NCBI RefSeq assembly: GCF_008152325.1
Contig: NZ_CP042243.1
Span: 1,121,026-1,185,025, forward strand
From: Crassaminicella thermophila
GTDB lineage: Bacteria; Bacillota; Clostridia; Peptostreptococcales; Thermotaleaceae
DNA: 64,000 bases
Direction of reading: 5' to 3'
The position numbers and the translations under genes are program-made. Position 1 is the first letter of the stretch. Each line of letters begins with the position of its first letter. A model generated the notes under the pieces. That model searched no databases. It saw only the letters and a program-made list of their open reading frames with translations, and was not told the origin of the DNA. Shown here piece by piece: positions 16,796 through 24,781 of the stretch.

Positions 16796-18364
16796 ATGAA
16801 ACGAGTTAATAGAAATTACAAAGTAAGAAACTTTCATCAAGCAAAATGGGATGAGCCTATTATATTTGAATTGAGTAAAAGAGGAGAAAGAGGAGTTTTG
16901 GTTCCACAAGCAGAAGATGAAATCGTAGATTTAGTAGGAGACGGTGTATCAAAGATTCCGGCGAGTATGGTAAGAAAAGAAGCTCCCAAACTACCAGAAA
17001 TTTCACAACCAAGAGTATTAAGACACTATATGCGCCTATCTCAAATGACTTTAGGGGCAGATGTAAATATTGAAATTGGTCAGGGAACTTGTACAGTAAA
17101 ATATAGTCCAAAGGTAAATGAACAACTAGCAAGAATGCCTGAAATGACAGAGTTACATCCCCTTCAACATGAAAGTACTGTTCAAGGGATTTTAGAAATT
17201 ATGTATAAAACAGATCTTTATATGAGAGAGATTTCTGGTATGGATCGTTTTACATTTCAGCCAAGTGGAGGAAGTCAAGCCATTATGACTATGGCATCTG
17301 TGGTGAGAGCGTATCATAAAGCTAATAGAGAAGCAGATAAGAGAGATGAAATCATTACAACTATATATTCACATCCATCTGATGCAGCGGCTCCTGCTCT
17401 TATGGGATATAAAATTATATATATTCATCCAGATAAGGATGGTTATCCAGATTTTGAAGCATTTAAAGCAGCAGTTTCTGAAAAAACAGCAGCATTTATT
17501 GTAGCAAATCCAGAGGATACAGGTGTATATAATAAGCGAATAAAAGAGTTTACTGACCTTGTACATGAAAAAGGTGGTCTTTGCTGTTATGATCAAGCAA
17601 ATGCAAATGGTTTATTAGGGGTTACAAGGGCAAAAGAAGCTGGTTTTGATATGTGTTTTTTCAATTTACATAAAACTTTTTCAACGCCTCATGGATGTGG
17701 TGGACCTGCAACTGGAGCAATGGGTGTAATAAAAGAACTAGAGAAATTTTTACCAGCTCCACTTATTGATTTTGATGGAGAAAATTATTTCTTAAATTAT
17801 GAAATTGCAAATAGTCCATATGCTGTTGGAAAAGTTAGGTTATTTAACGGGGTTGCGCCAGTTGTCCTTAAGGCATATGCATGGATAATGAGTTTAGGTG
17901 CACAAGGGCTTTATGAAGTTGCAAAAGTAGCTGTGCTTAATAATAATTATTTATTCAAAAAACTTATGGCAATAGATTGTGTAGATGCACCATATACTAG
18001 AGGAAAACAACGTGTAGAGCAAGTTAGATATACACTAGAAAAATTGACTAAGGATACGGGTATTAAAACTGAAGATATACAAAGAAGGATGATGGATTTT
18101 GGTATGCATTACTGGACGAGTCACCATCCATACTATGTTCCAGAGCCAGCGACACTTGAACCTACAGAAACACCATCAAAAGAGGATATTGACGAGTATA
18201 TTGCAACTCTTGAGCATATTTTTAAAGAAGCGTATGAAAATCCAGAAATCATTAAGACTGCACCACATAATAGTGTGTGTCATAGAGTGGATGAATCAGG
18301 TATGGATGATCCGAAACAATGGGCAATTACTTGGAGAAGCTATTTGAAAAAATCTACTACTTAA
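16796..18364 (+). CDS. GcvPB-like PLP-enzyme subunit (divergent glycine decarboxylase beta)
   Basis: 522 residues, about 30 longer than usual GcvPB. The PLP lysine motif is clear in FNLHKTFSTPHG. The following glycine loop is C-G-G-P-A-T-G instead of the near-invariant G-G-G-P-G-x-G of P-proteins. TFQPSGGSQAIMTMASVVRA and a C-terminal helical domain with HHPYYVPEPATLEPTETPSKEDID agree with the family. The active-site change, together with those in the alpha subunit, suggests a paralogous decarboxylase or related PLP reaction. Encoded 24 bases after its partner. Confidence 0.82.
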   Translation: MKRVNRNYKVRNFHQAKWDEPIIFELSKRGERGVLVPQAEDEIVDLVGDGVSKIPASMVRKEAPKLPEISQPRVLRHYMRLSQMTLGADVNIEIGQGTCTVKYSPKVNEQLARMPEMTELHPLQHESTVQGILEIMYKTDLYMREISGMDRFTFQPSGGSQAIMTMASVVRAYHKANREADKRDEIITTIYSHPSDAAAPALMGYKIIYIHPDKDGYPDFEAFKAAVSEKTAAFIVANPEDTGVYNKRIKEFTDLVHEKGGLCCYDQANANGLLGVTRAKEAGFDMCFFNLHKTFSTPHGCGGPATGAMGVIKELEKFLPAPLIDFDGENYFLNYEIANSPYAVGKVRLFNGVAPVVLKAYAWIMSLGAQGLYEVAKVAVLNNNYLFKKLMAIDCVDAPYTRGKQRVEQVRYTLEKLTKDTGIKTEDIQRRMMDFGMHYWTSHHPYYVPEPATLEPTETPSKEDIDEYIATLEHIFKEAYENPEIIKTAPHNSVCHRVDESGMDDPKQWAITWRSYLKKSTT

Positions 18365-18382
18365 TAAAAAGGATGGGATAAA

Positions 18383-19492
18383 TTGAAGAAGCTAGGACTC
18401 ATTGTAAATCCTATTGCTGGAATGGGAGGGAGAGTTGGGCTAAAGGGTACTGATTATGTTTTAGAAAAAGCAAGAGCATTAGGAGCTCTTCCCCAAGCTC
18501 CTAATCGTACGGTTATGACACTAAAAGAATTAAATAAAATAAAAGATCAAATAGAAATTGTCACTTGTTCTGGTGATATGGGAGAAAATGAAGCAAAAAA
18601 ATGTGGATTTAAAACGAGAGTAGTTTTTGCTAGCCCAAATAGAGATACAACAAAACAAGATACATTTGATGCAGCGAAAAAAATGTTAGAAGAAAATGTG
18701 GAGTTACTTTTGTTTGCTGGTGGAGACGGTACGGCTATAGATATCTATAATGCTATCGGAGAGCATTTGACTGTAGTTGGTATTCCTGCAGGGGTGAAAA
18801 TTCATTCAGCTGTTTATGCAAGTAGTCCTAAAAAAGCAGGAGAGTTGACACTTTTATATCTTCAAGATAGTGTTCCTAAGATTAAAGAAGTAGAAGTGAT
18901 GGATATAGATGAAGAAGCTTTTAGAAGAGGCAGTGTCAAAACAAGATTGTATGGATATTTAAAGATACCTTACGAAAAAAGATTTCTTCAAGGAAAAAAA
19001 TCAGGAAGTGTTATGAGTGATCAAGCTTCACAGGAATTAATTGCTTTTGACATAGTTGATAATATGAAAGAAGATATATATTATATAATCGGGCCAGGCT
19101 CTACAACAAGGCCTATTATGAAATTGTTAGATCTTCCATATACTCTTTTGGGAGTAGATTTAATACACAATAAAAAATTGATAAAAAATGATCTTTCTGA
19201 AAAAGAATTATTGGAAGAAATAGGAAGAAAAAGCTGTAAAATGATTATAACACCGATTGGTGGTCAGGGGTATTTGTTTGGAAGAGGTAATCAACAAATT
19301 AGTCCAGATGTTATAAGAAAGGTAGGAAAAGAAAATATTATTGTTGTGGCTACCAAACAAAAAATTCAATCTCTATATGGTAGACCATTCCTTGTAGATA
19401 CAGGAGATGTTGAATTAGATAAACAATTAAATGGGTATATTAGGGTAACTATAGGGTATAAAGAGCAAATGATGTATAAAATTGAATCATAA
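18383..19492 (+). CDS. ATP-NAD kinase family protein, AcoX-like
   Basis: 369 residues from TTG 18383 (RBS AAGGATGGG). It starts LGLIVNPIAGMGGRVGLKGTD, has the kinase motif FAGGDGTAIDI (about 110), GIPAGVKIHSAVYA and a C-terminal ITPIGGQGYLFGRGNQQ. This is the COG3199/AcoX branch of NAD kinases, often found as an accessory gene in catabolic operons such as acetoin breakdown, rather than the housekeeping NadK. It may tune NADP supply or phosphorylate a pathway metabolite. Last gene of the sigma-54 operon, ended by a terminator. Confidence 0.88.
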   Translation: MKKLGLIVNPIAGMGGRVGLKGTDYVLEKARALGALPQAPNRTVMTLKELNKIKDQIEIVTCSGDMGENEAKKCGFKTRVVFASPNRDTTKQDTFDAAKKMLEENVELLLFAGGDGTAIDIYNAIGEHLTVVGIPAGVKIHSAVYASSPKKAGELTLLYLQDSVPKIKEVEVMDIDEEAFRRGSVKTRLYGYLKIPYEKRFLQGKKSGSVMSDQASQELIAFDIVDNMKEDIYYIIGPGSTTRPIMKLLDLPYTLLGVDLIHNKKLIKNDLSEKELLEEIGRKSCKMIITPIGGQGYLFGRGNQQISPDVIRKVGKENIIVVATKQKIQSLYGRPFLVDTGDVELDKQLNGYIRVTIGYKEQMMYKIES

Positions 19493-19500
19493 TCTTAAAG

Positions 19501-19535
19501 AAGCTGAGGGAGTACACCTCGGCTTTGATTTTTTT
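19501..19535 (+). terminator. Terminator of the sigma-54 operon
   Basis: AAGCTGAGG / CCTCGGCTT stem (one G-U pair), seven-base loop, followed by TGATTTTTTT. Confidence 0.8.
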
Positions 19536-19553
19536 CACGAATTGTATAAAGCA

Positions 19554-19581
19554 TTGATCTTTTCATCATACTATCTATGAT
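19554..19581 (+). promoter_or_regulatory. Possible sigma-A promoter of the DUF362 gene
   Basis: TTGATC, 16-base spacer, TATGAT. The -10 overlaps an in-frame upstream ATG at 19577, which argues for the downstream start at 19604. Confidence 0.4.
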
Positions 19582-19603
19582 TAATGAAATACGGGGTGAT
19601 GGT

Positions 19604-20536
19604 ATGAGAGAAAATAGGAGAGTAAAAGAAGCTATTGTTGCAATTATGAAAGATAACAAAGAAGAAGTATCTATAATAAAAGCATTAGACTTATTGCCTG
19701 TTAATGAAATTATAAAAGAAGGAGATGTTGTTGCAATAACTCCAAACTGGGTAAAAGCGAAACCTCCTTATACAGGGACTGTTGTAGGACCAGACACTTT
19801 ACAGTATTTGATTCAATATGTAAAGAAAAGAAAACCTAAAAAAATATATATAGCTACAGGATCAGGCGGAGATCCTACTCCAAAAGTTTTATCAAACATA
19901 GGATATGATAAAGTAATTCAGAAAGAAAATATTGAATTTGTAGATTTAAATTACGGTCCATATATAGAGATTGAGTTAGATCATGAAATAGTTGGTACTA
20001 CTAAAATAAATAAATTATTCAATGAAATAGATGTACTAATTTCATTTACTCAGTTGAAGCATCATGAGGAAGCAACAATGAGTGCTGGGATTAAAAATAT
20101 TGCTCTTAGTTGGCCACCAGCAGAGATTCATGGCTTTCCAAAGAAAAAATTAGGAATACATGATGATTTACATGGATTTATTGTAGCTATGATGAAAAAA
20201 ATGCCAATAGATATTACAATTATTAGTGCTGATAAAACAATGATAGGAACAGGTCCATCTGATGGAAAAGCAATAGATACCCCTGGACTAATAATAGCAG
20301 GAACTGATCCTGTTGCAACAGATACAATAGGAGCTAGACTACTAGGATTTTTACCTCAGGGAGTTCATTATCTTTATGCATTATACAAGAAAGGAATAGG
20401 GATAGCAGAACCAGAGAAAATGACTCTTAAAGGTATAAGCCTAGAGGAAGCTGAGAAAATCTTTAGTAATGCAGCTTATAATCAAGAAATTGTACTAGAT
20501 AAGAACAAAATAAAAAATATACATGGCAATCAATAG
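19604..20536 (+). CDS. DUF362 domain-containing protein
   Basis: 310 residues from ATG 19604, behind GGGGTGAT at 19593-19600. Signature stretches: EGDVVAITPNWVKA, IATGSGGDP, DVLISFTQLKHHEEATMSAGIKNIALSWPP, and the C-terminal IIAGTDPVATDTIGARLLGF. These are diagnostic of DUF362 (COG2006), often described as putative iron-sulfur or metal-related proteins. No ferredoxin-type cysteine motif is present in this short version. Function unknown; it does not belong to the sigma-54 operon, which ends before it. Confidence 0.85.
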   Translation: MRENRRVKEAIVAIMKDNKEEVSIIKALDLLPVNEIIKEGDVVAITPNWVKAKPPYTGTVVGPDTLQYLIQYVKKRKPKKIYIATGSGGDPTPKVLSNIGYDKVIQKENIEFVDLNYGPYIEIELDHEIVGTTKINKLFNEIDVLISFTQLKHHEEATMSAGIKNIALSWPPAEIHGFPKKKLGIHDDLHGFIVAMMKKMPIDITIISADKTMIGTGPSDGKAIDTPGLIIAGTDPVATDTIGARLLGFLPQGVHYLYALYKKGIGIAEPEKMTLKGISLEEAEKIFSNAAYNQEIVLDKNKIKNIHGNQ

Positions 20537-20652
20537 ATAAAAAATAGAGAAAAATTCCTAAATAATACGAAAATTGTAGAGAAAAAGAAGATATATATGG
20601 TATAATGGCAACAATGAATTTGTATAATATCGGCAGAAAGGGGGCTCACTTT

Positions 20653-21114
20653 ATGAATGCAGATTTTATAAATCCTTTTATAAAAGCAAGCAGAGATATT
20701 TTGCAGCAAATGGCTAATATACCTAGTAAAATAGAAAAAATTTATGTGAAAGATGCATCATTTGATGCTCCAAATGTTACAATTCTTATTGGATTAACGG
20801 GCGATATAAAAGGACAAGTTGTCGTAGGAATGAATGTAGATATGGCAAAAAAAATTGTTTCTAATATGATGGGTGGAATGCCTGTAGATGCATTAGATGA
20901 TATTGCAAAAAGTGCAATTTCTGAATTAGGAAATATGATCTTAGGTAATACAGCTACACTCCTTTATAACATAGGGATTAAAATAGACATTACTCCACCG
21001 ACCCTTCTGATTGGAGAAAAATTGTCTATATCTACTATTTCAACAAAAACAATAACTATACCATTAAATACAGATTATGGTATAATTGAATTGGATATTG
21101 CAATAAAAGAGTAA
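20653..21114 (+). CDS. cheX: CheX-like chemotaxis phosphatase
   Basis: 153 residues from ATG 20653, next to AAAGGGGG (about 20638-20644); TATAAT at 20601-20606 is a likely -10. The central motif SAISELGNMILGNTATLLYNIGIKI carries the E-x2-N signature with which CheX/FliY/CheC proteins dephosphorylate CheY-P. No chemotaxis genes are adjacent, so it acts in trans on CheY or a related regulator. Confidence 0.85.
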   Translation: MNADFINPFIKASRDILQQMANIPSKIEKIYVKDASFDAPNVTILIGLTGDIKGQVVVGMNVDMAKKIVSNMMGGMPVDALDDIAKSAISELGNMILGNTATLLYNIGIKIDITPPTLLIGEKLSISTISTKTITIPLNTDYGIIELDIAIKE

Positions 21115-21126
21115 GGAGTAAGGAGT

Positions 21127-21597
21127 ATGGCGATTAATATAGTTTTATTTGAACCTGAAATACCACCAAACACAGGAAATATTGCGAGGACTTGTGCAGC
21201 TACAGGAAGTAGATTGCATTTAATAAAACCTTTAGGATTTTCAATTGATGATAAACACCTAAAGAGAGCGGGATTAGATTATTGGGATTTACTAGATTTA
21301 CATGTATATGAAAACATATATGAATTGTTTAATATTTATAAAGATGCTAAATTTTTCTTTGCTACAACAAAGGCAAAAAAATTTTATACAGACATGAAAT
21401 ATGAGGATGAATGCTTTATTGTATTTGGAAAAGAAACGGCTGGTTTACCAAAAGAAATACTTATGAATAATATGGATACTTCTATAAAAATACCTATGGT
21501 CGAAAATGAGAGAGCAAGATCTTTAAATTTAGCAAATTCAGTTAATATTATATTATATGAAGCTTTAAGACAAACAGGTTTTGTAAATTTAGTATAA
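21127..21597 (+). CDS. trmL: tRNA (cytidine(34)-2'-O)-methyltransferase TrmL
   Basis: 156 residues, a single SPOUT domain. It starts INIVLFEPEIPPNTGNIART, with the knot motifs VFGKETAGLP, IPMVENERARSLNLANSVNIILYEALRQ typical of TrmL (formerly CspR/YibK). It methylates the wobble base of tRNA-Leu using S-adenosylmethionine. RBS AAGGAG is 6 bases before the ATG and the gene follows cheX by 12 bases, so the two are cotranscribed. Confidence 0.95.
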   Translation: MAINIVLFEPEIPPNTGNIARTCAATGSRLHLIKPLGFSIDDKHLKRAGLDYWDLLDLHVYENIYELFNIYKDAKFFFATTKAKKFYTDMKYEDECFIVFGKETAGLPKEILMNNMDTSIKIPMVENERARSLNLANSVNIILYEALRQTGFVNLV

Positions 21598-21608
21598 AAT
21601 TTTAAACC

Positions 21609-21650
21609 AAAATAGATTTCTTTGTTTTAAAGAAGTCTATTTTTTATTTT
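21609..21650 (+). terminator. Terminator after trmL
   Basis: Stem AAAATAGATTTCTTT / AAAGAAGTCTATTTT (one G-U pair) with a short loop and a T-rich tail. Confidence 0.85.
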
Positions 21651-21729
21651 TTGAAATTTAATATGGTTGTAGAATGTTTATAAAAATAATACAATAAATA
21701 TAATAAATTTATTTTTGGAGGAGATAAAA

Positions 21730-22578
21730 GTGAAGCCAATAAAAATCATGACAACAAGTCTAGCAGATATTCCTAAAGAATTAGTAGAAGCATATGATAT
21801 TACTGTTTTTCCGTTGACAATAAGATTTGGTGATGAAGAATTTCATGATCAAGTCGATTTGAGTACAGAAGAATTTTTTAGAAGGTTGCGAACATCAGAA
21901 ACATTACCTACTACATCTCAAGTTCCTCCGAATGTTTTTTTAGAAGAATTTAAAAATACTTTAGAAAATGGATATGAAATAATTCTTATAAATGGGTCTT
22001 CAGAAATTAGCGGTACGCATAGGTCATCATTGATGGCAAAGAATGAATTAGGGAGTGAGGATATTACAATTATTGATACTTTAGCATTATCTTATTCATG
22101 TGGTATGATTGTAGTAGAAGCAGCTAAGATGGCAAAAGAAGGAAAGAACAAACAAGAAATATTAGATAGAATTGAAGATATGAAAAATAAAGTAGACCAT
22201 ATATTTTCTGTAGAAACTCTTGAATATTTAAAAAAAGGAGGAAGGTTGAGCGCTACTAAAGCAACAATTGGAAAAATTTTAAATATAAAACCTATTTTGA
22301 TCATAAAAGATGGAAAAATTGAGCTTTTTGATAAAGTAAGAGGTAGTAAAAAGGTTATACCTAAAATGATAGAAATAGCAGAGCAAAGAGGAATAAAACG
22401 TCATTCTGAATACATTTGTATAGCTCATGGAGGAAATGTTGAGGGGTTAGAAAAACTAAAGAAAGAAGTTATGAATGCTTTTCAACCTAAAAAAATAATT
22501 ACTACTGAAATAGGATGTACCATAGGAACCCATACTGGACCAGGGTTACTAGGAATTCTTTATATGAGAGATGAATAA
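21730..22578 (+). CDS. DegV family fatty-acid-binding protein
   Basis: 282 residues from GTG 21730, placed 6 bases after GGAGGAG; the in-frame TTG at 21715 precedes that site. DegV/FakB features: IMTTSLADIPKEL near the N-terminus, SQVPPNVFLEEF, SSEISGTHRSS, VETLEYLKKGGRL and TEIGCTIGTHTGPG. Such proteins bind a fatty acid and, as FakB, present it to the kinase FakA; FakA is not in the window. Stands alone between terminators. Confidence 0.92.
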   Translation: MKPIKIMTTSLADIPKELVEAYDITVFPLTIRFGDEEFHDQVDLSTEEFFRRLRTSETLPTTSQVPPNVFLEEFKNTLENGYEIILINGSSEISGTHRSSLMAKNELGSEDITIIDTLALSYSCGMIVVEAAKMAKEGKNKQEILDRIEDMKNKVDHIFSVETLEYLKKGGRLSATKATIGKILNIKPILIIKDGKIELFDKVRGSKKVIPKMIEIAEQRGIKRHSEYICIAHGGNVEGLEKLKKEVMNAFQPKKIITTEIGCTIGTHTGPGLLGILYMRDE

Positions 22579-22614
22579 AAGTGTGAAAAATATAACAAAA
22601 GCGGAAAAAAGATA

Positions 22615-22643
22615 TTGCTAGAAGTGATTGTTTGTATTATAAT
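22615..22643 (+). promoter_or_regulatory. Sigma-A promoter of the glycine reductase operon
   Basis: TTGCTA, 17-base spacer, TATAAT, about 75 bases upstream of the glycine riboswitch. Confidence 0.7.
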
Positions 22644-22714
22644 AATTATGAGAAAAGTTATTAAATACAGAAAATTTACTCTTACAATTAAATTATGAAT
22701 TACTCTGGATGATA

Positions 22715-22890
22715 AATGCGGGAGAGAATCTTATAGATCGCCGAAGGGACAAGCGATAAGATATAGCCTATCTTTTCGTGAAATTTTCAGGCAAAAGGAC
22801 CGTGTTTTGACAGAACTCTGGAAAGCTTTTTGAAGCACCGAAGGGGCAATTCTACTACAGAAGAAACTCTCAGGTTATAGACAGAGACAT
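22715..22890 (+). ncRNA. Tandem glycine riboswitch (gcvT motif)
   Basis: Two aptamers in a row carry the conserved glycine-riboswitch core. The first has GCGGGAGAG (about 22718), GCCGAAGGGACAAG (about 22740) and TCAGGCAAAAGGACCG (about 22788). The second has ACTCTGGAAAG (about 22815), CACCGAAGGGGCAA (about 22836) and ACTCTCAGGT (about 22866). The short linker between them is the usual one for cooperative tandem switches. It precedes the glycine reductase operon, so glycine should control its own reduction. The following hairpin is the likely expression platform. Confidence 0.95.
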
Positions 22891-22928
22891 ATGGCAAGCT
22901 TTAGTTTGTCGTATGTCTCTGTTTAATT
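22881..22928 (+). terminator. Riboswitch expression-platform hairpin
   Basis: ACAGAGACATA (22881-22891) pairs perfectly with TATGTCTCTGT (22912-22922), and the inside also pairs for most of its length. The tail is TTTAATTT, weaker than a standard terminator. The left arm overlaps the end of aptamer 2, so glycine binding could compete with hairpin formation and turn the operon on. Confidence 0.7.
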
Positions 22929-22994
22929 TATAAAAAAAGTGGCATGCTATAAAAAGAATATTTCAATATAAATGTAAAACTTGGGGTGAAAAAA

Positions 22995-23375
22995 GTGAAA
23001 AAAATTTTAATTACAAATAATCCTAAAGTTTATGAAGAAAATCAAGAAAAAATGGATATAATTTATTCGAAAAATTTTACATACCTTGATGTTCTTTTCA
23101 TGACTAGGGATAAAATCCATGAAGGATATAAGCTTTTGACACATCCACTATCAGGAAGTGTTAAACCAAACGAAACACCCTATAAATCAATTGTTATAAC
23201 AAATAATAATGGTAAGCTTGATATAAATTCTTTAAAGATTATTGAGGATAGTATTGAAACAGCAAAAAAATTTATTCAAGGAAAAAAAACTCCTCTTTGG
23301 ACGGAAAAAATATTAGAAGATTTTCAACTTGTTGATTTTTTCCTTATTAGGAGTGCAATTGAGAGTATGCTTTAG
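22995..23375 (+). CDS. grdX: GrdX family protein
   Basis: 126 residues from GTG 22995 (RBS TTGGGGTGA; the GTG at 22986 is inside that site). KKILITNNPKVYEE at the N-terminus and THPLSGSVKPNETPYKSI in the middle are hallmarks of GrdX, the first gene of many glycine/betaine reductase operons. Its function is unknown. No membrane segment and no cysteine cluster. Confidence 0.9.
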   Translation: MKKILITNNPKVYEENQEKMDIIYSKNFTYLDVLFMTRDKIHEGYKLLTHPLSGSVKPNETPYKSIVITNNNGKLDINSLKIIEDSIETAKKFIQGKKTPLWTEKILEDFQLVDFFLIRSAIESML

Positions 23376-23424
23376 TTTTAAATATTATATATAGTAATGA
23401 TGAATAATAAAAGGAGGTACAAAA

Positions 23425-24372
23425 ATGGAAAAAATATATGATGTTGTAATTATAGGATCAGGCCCTGCAGGATTAGCAGCAGGCTTGTATGCTGCAAGAG
23501 CGAAAATGAAAACGTTAATTTTAGAAAAGAATAAAGCAGGTGGACAGATTGTTACAACAAACGAAGTAGCAAATTATCCTGGATCTATACAAAATGCCAC
23601 AGGACCTAGTTTGATAGCGAGAATGGTAGAACAAACTGAAGAATTTGGTGCAGAAAGAAAAAAAGACAATGTGATTGATGTTGACTTTACAGGAAAAATT
23701 AAGGTAGTAAAAGGAGAAGAAGGAGAATATAAAGCAAAATCAGTAATTATTGCTGGTGGTGCTATACCAAGATTAATTGGATGTCCAGGAGAAAAAGAAT
23801 TAACAGGAAAAGGGGTATCCTACTGTGCAACTTGTGATGCAGACTTTTTTACAGATTTAGAAGTATTTGTTGTTGGTGGAGGCGATTCTGCTGTTGAAGA
23901 AGCTATATATCTTACAAAGTTTGCAAGAAAAGTTACAATTGTACATAGAAGAGATCAGTTAAGAGCTGCAAAATCTATTCAAGAAAAAGCGTTCAAAAAT
24001 GAAAAAATTGATTTTATGTGGGATACGGTAATTGAAGAAATAAAGGGAGACGGCATAGTAGAATCTGTTGTGTTTAAAAATGTAAAAACTGGAGAAATTA
24101 CTGAATACCATGCAAATGAAGAAGATGGTACATTTGGTATATTCCCATTTGTTGGATATCAGCCATTAAGTGATATTTATAAAGAAAAAATTAAGTTGAA
24201 TAAGGCTGGTTATATCATAACAGATGCTGATATGAGAACAAGTGTGGAAGGTGTTTTTGCAGCTGGAGATATAAGAGAAAAATCTTTAAGACAGGTAGTT
24301 ACTGCAACAGCTGATGGTGCGATTGCAGCTGTATCTGCAGAAAAATATATTGAAAATAATTTTGAAGAATAA
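23425..24372 (+). CDS. trxB: Thioredoxin reductase
   Basis: 315 residues. FAD motif GSGPAGLAAGLYAAR at the N-terminus, redox-active disulfide in SYCATCDADFF (about 135-138), NADPH motif VVGGGDSAVEEA, and C-terminal GVFAAGDIREK. It moves electrons from NADPH (or reduced ferredoxin in some clostridial relatives) to the thioredoxin encoded next, and so to glycine reductase. RBS AAAGGAGG. Confidence 0.95.
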   Translation: MEKIYDVVIIGSGPAGLAAGLYAARAKMKTLILEKNKAGGQIVTTNEVANYPGSIQNATGPSLIARMVEQTEEFGAERKKDNVIDVDFTGKIKVVKGEEGEYKAKSVIIAGGAIPRLIGCPGEKELTGKGVSYCATCDADFFTDLEVFVVGGGDSAVEEAIYLTKFARKVTIVHRRDQLRAAKSIQEKAFKNEKIDFMWDTVIEEIKGDGIVESVVFKNVKTGEITEYHANEEDGTFGIFPFVGYQPLSDIYKEKIKLNKAGYIITDADMRTSVEGVFAAGDIREKSLRQVVTATADGAIAAVSAEKYIENNFEE

Positions 24373-24393
24373 AAAATTTAAGGAGGTTAAATT

Positions 24394-24714
24394 ATGTTAG
24401 CGGTGGATAAAGATACTTTTCAAGCTGAAGTTTTAGAGGCACAAGGATATGTTCTTGTTGATTATTGGAGTGATGGATGTGAACCATGTAAGGCATTAAT
24501 GCCTGATGTTGAGGAATTGGCAAAGGAATATGGAGAAAAGGTAAAATTTACAAAACTTAATACAACAAAAGCAAGAAGATTAGCAATATCACAAAGAGTT
24601 TTAGGGCTTCCAACTATTGCGTTATATAAAGACGGTGAAAAAATTGATGAAGTAACAAAAGAAAATGCTACAAAAGCAAATATTCTTGCTATGCTTCAAA
24701 AACATGTAGGGTAG
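24394..24714 (+). CDS. trxA: Thioredoxin with atypical CEPC active site
   Basis: 106 residues, one thioredoxin fold. The active site is SDGCEPCK in place of the common WCGPC: the Trp before the first Cys is replaced by Gly (DGC) and the residues between the cysteines are Glu-Pro. The cis-proline loop is LGLPTIALY. Thioredoxins of glycine-reducing clostridia are known to have unusual active sites and to donate to the selenoprotein GrdA. RBS AAGGAGG. Follows trxB by 21 bases. Confidence 0.95.
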   Translation: MLAVDKDTFQAEVLEAQGYVLVDYWSDGCEPCKALMPDVEELAKEYGEKVKFTKLNTTKARRLAISQRVLGLPTIALYKDGEKIDEVTKENATKANILAMLQKHVG

Positions 24715-24781
24715 TTTATAATCTGCATTGGTTGGAATATCTAGCTAGATGCAGGTTACAATATAAAGGGAGGTGAATTTT

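Noticed and set aside
22941-22958. TGGCATGCTATAAAAAG as a third sigma-54 promoter before grdX
   Set aside because: GG is not followed ten bases later by GC, and the operon already has a sigma-A promoter ahead of the riboswitch.
24718-24760. CTGCAT / ATGCAG inverted repeat before grdE as a terminator
   Set aside because: Only six pairs with a 20-base loop and no T run; too weak to claim.
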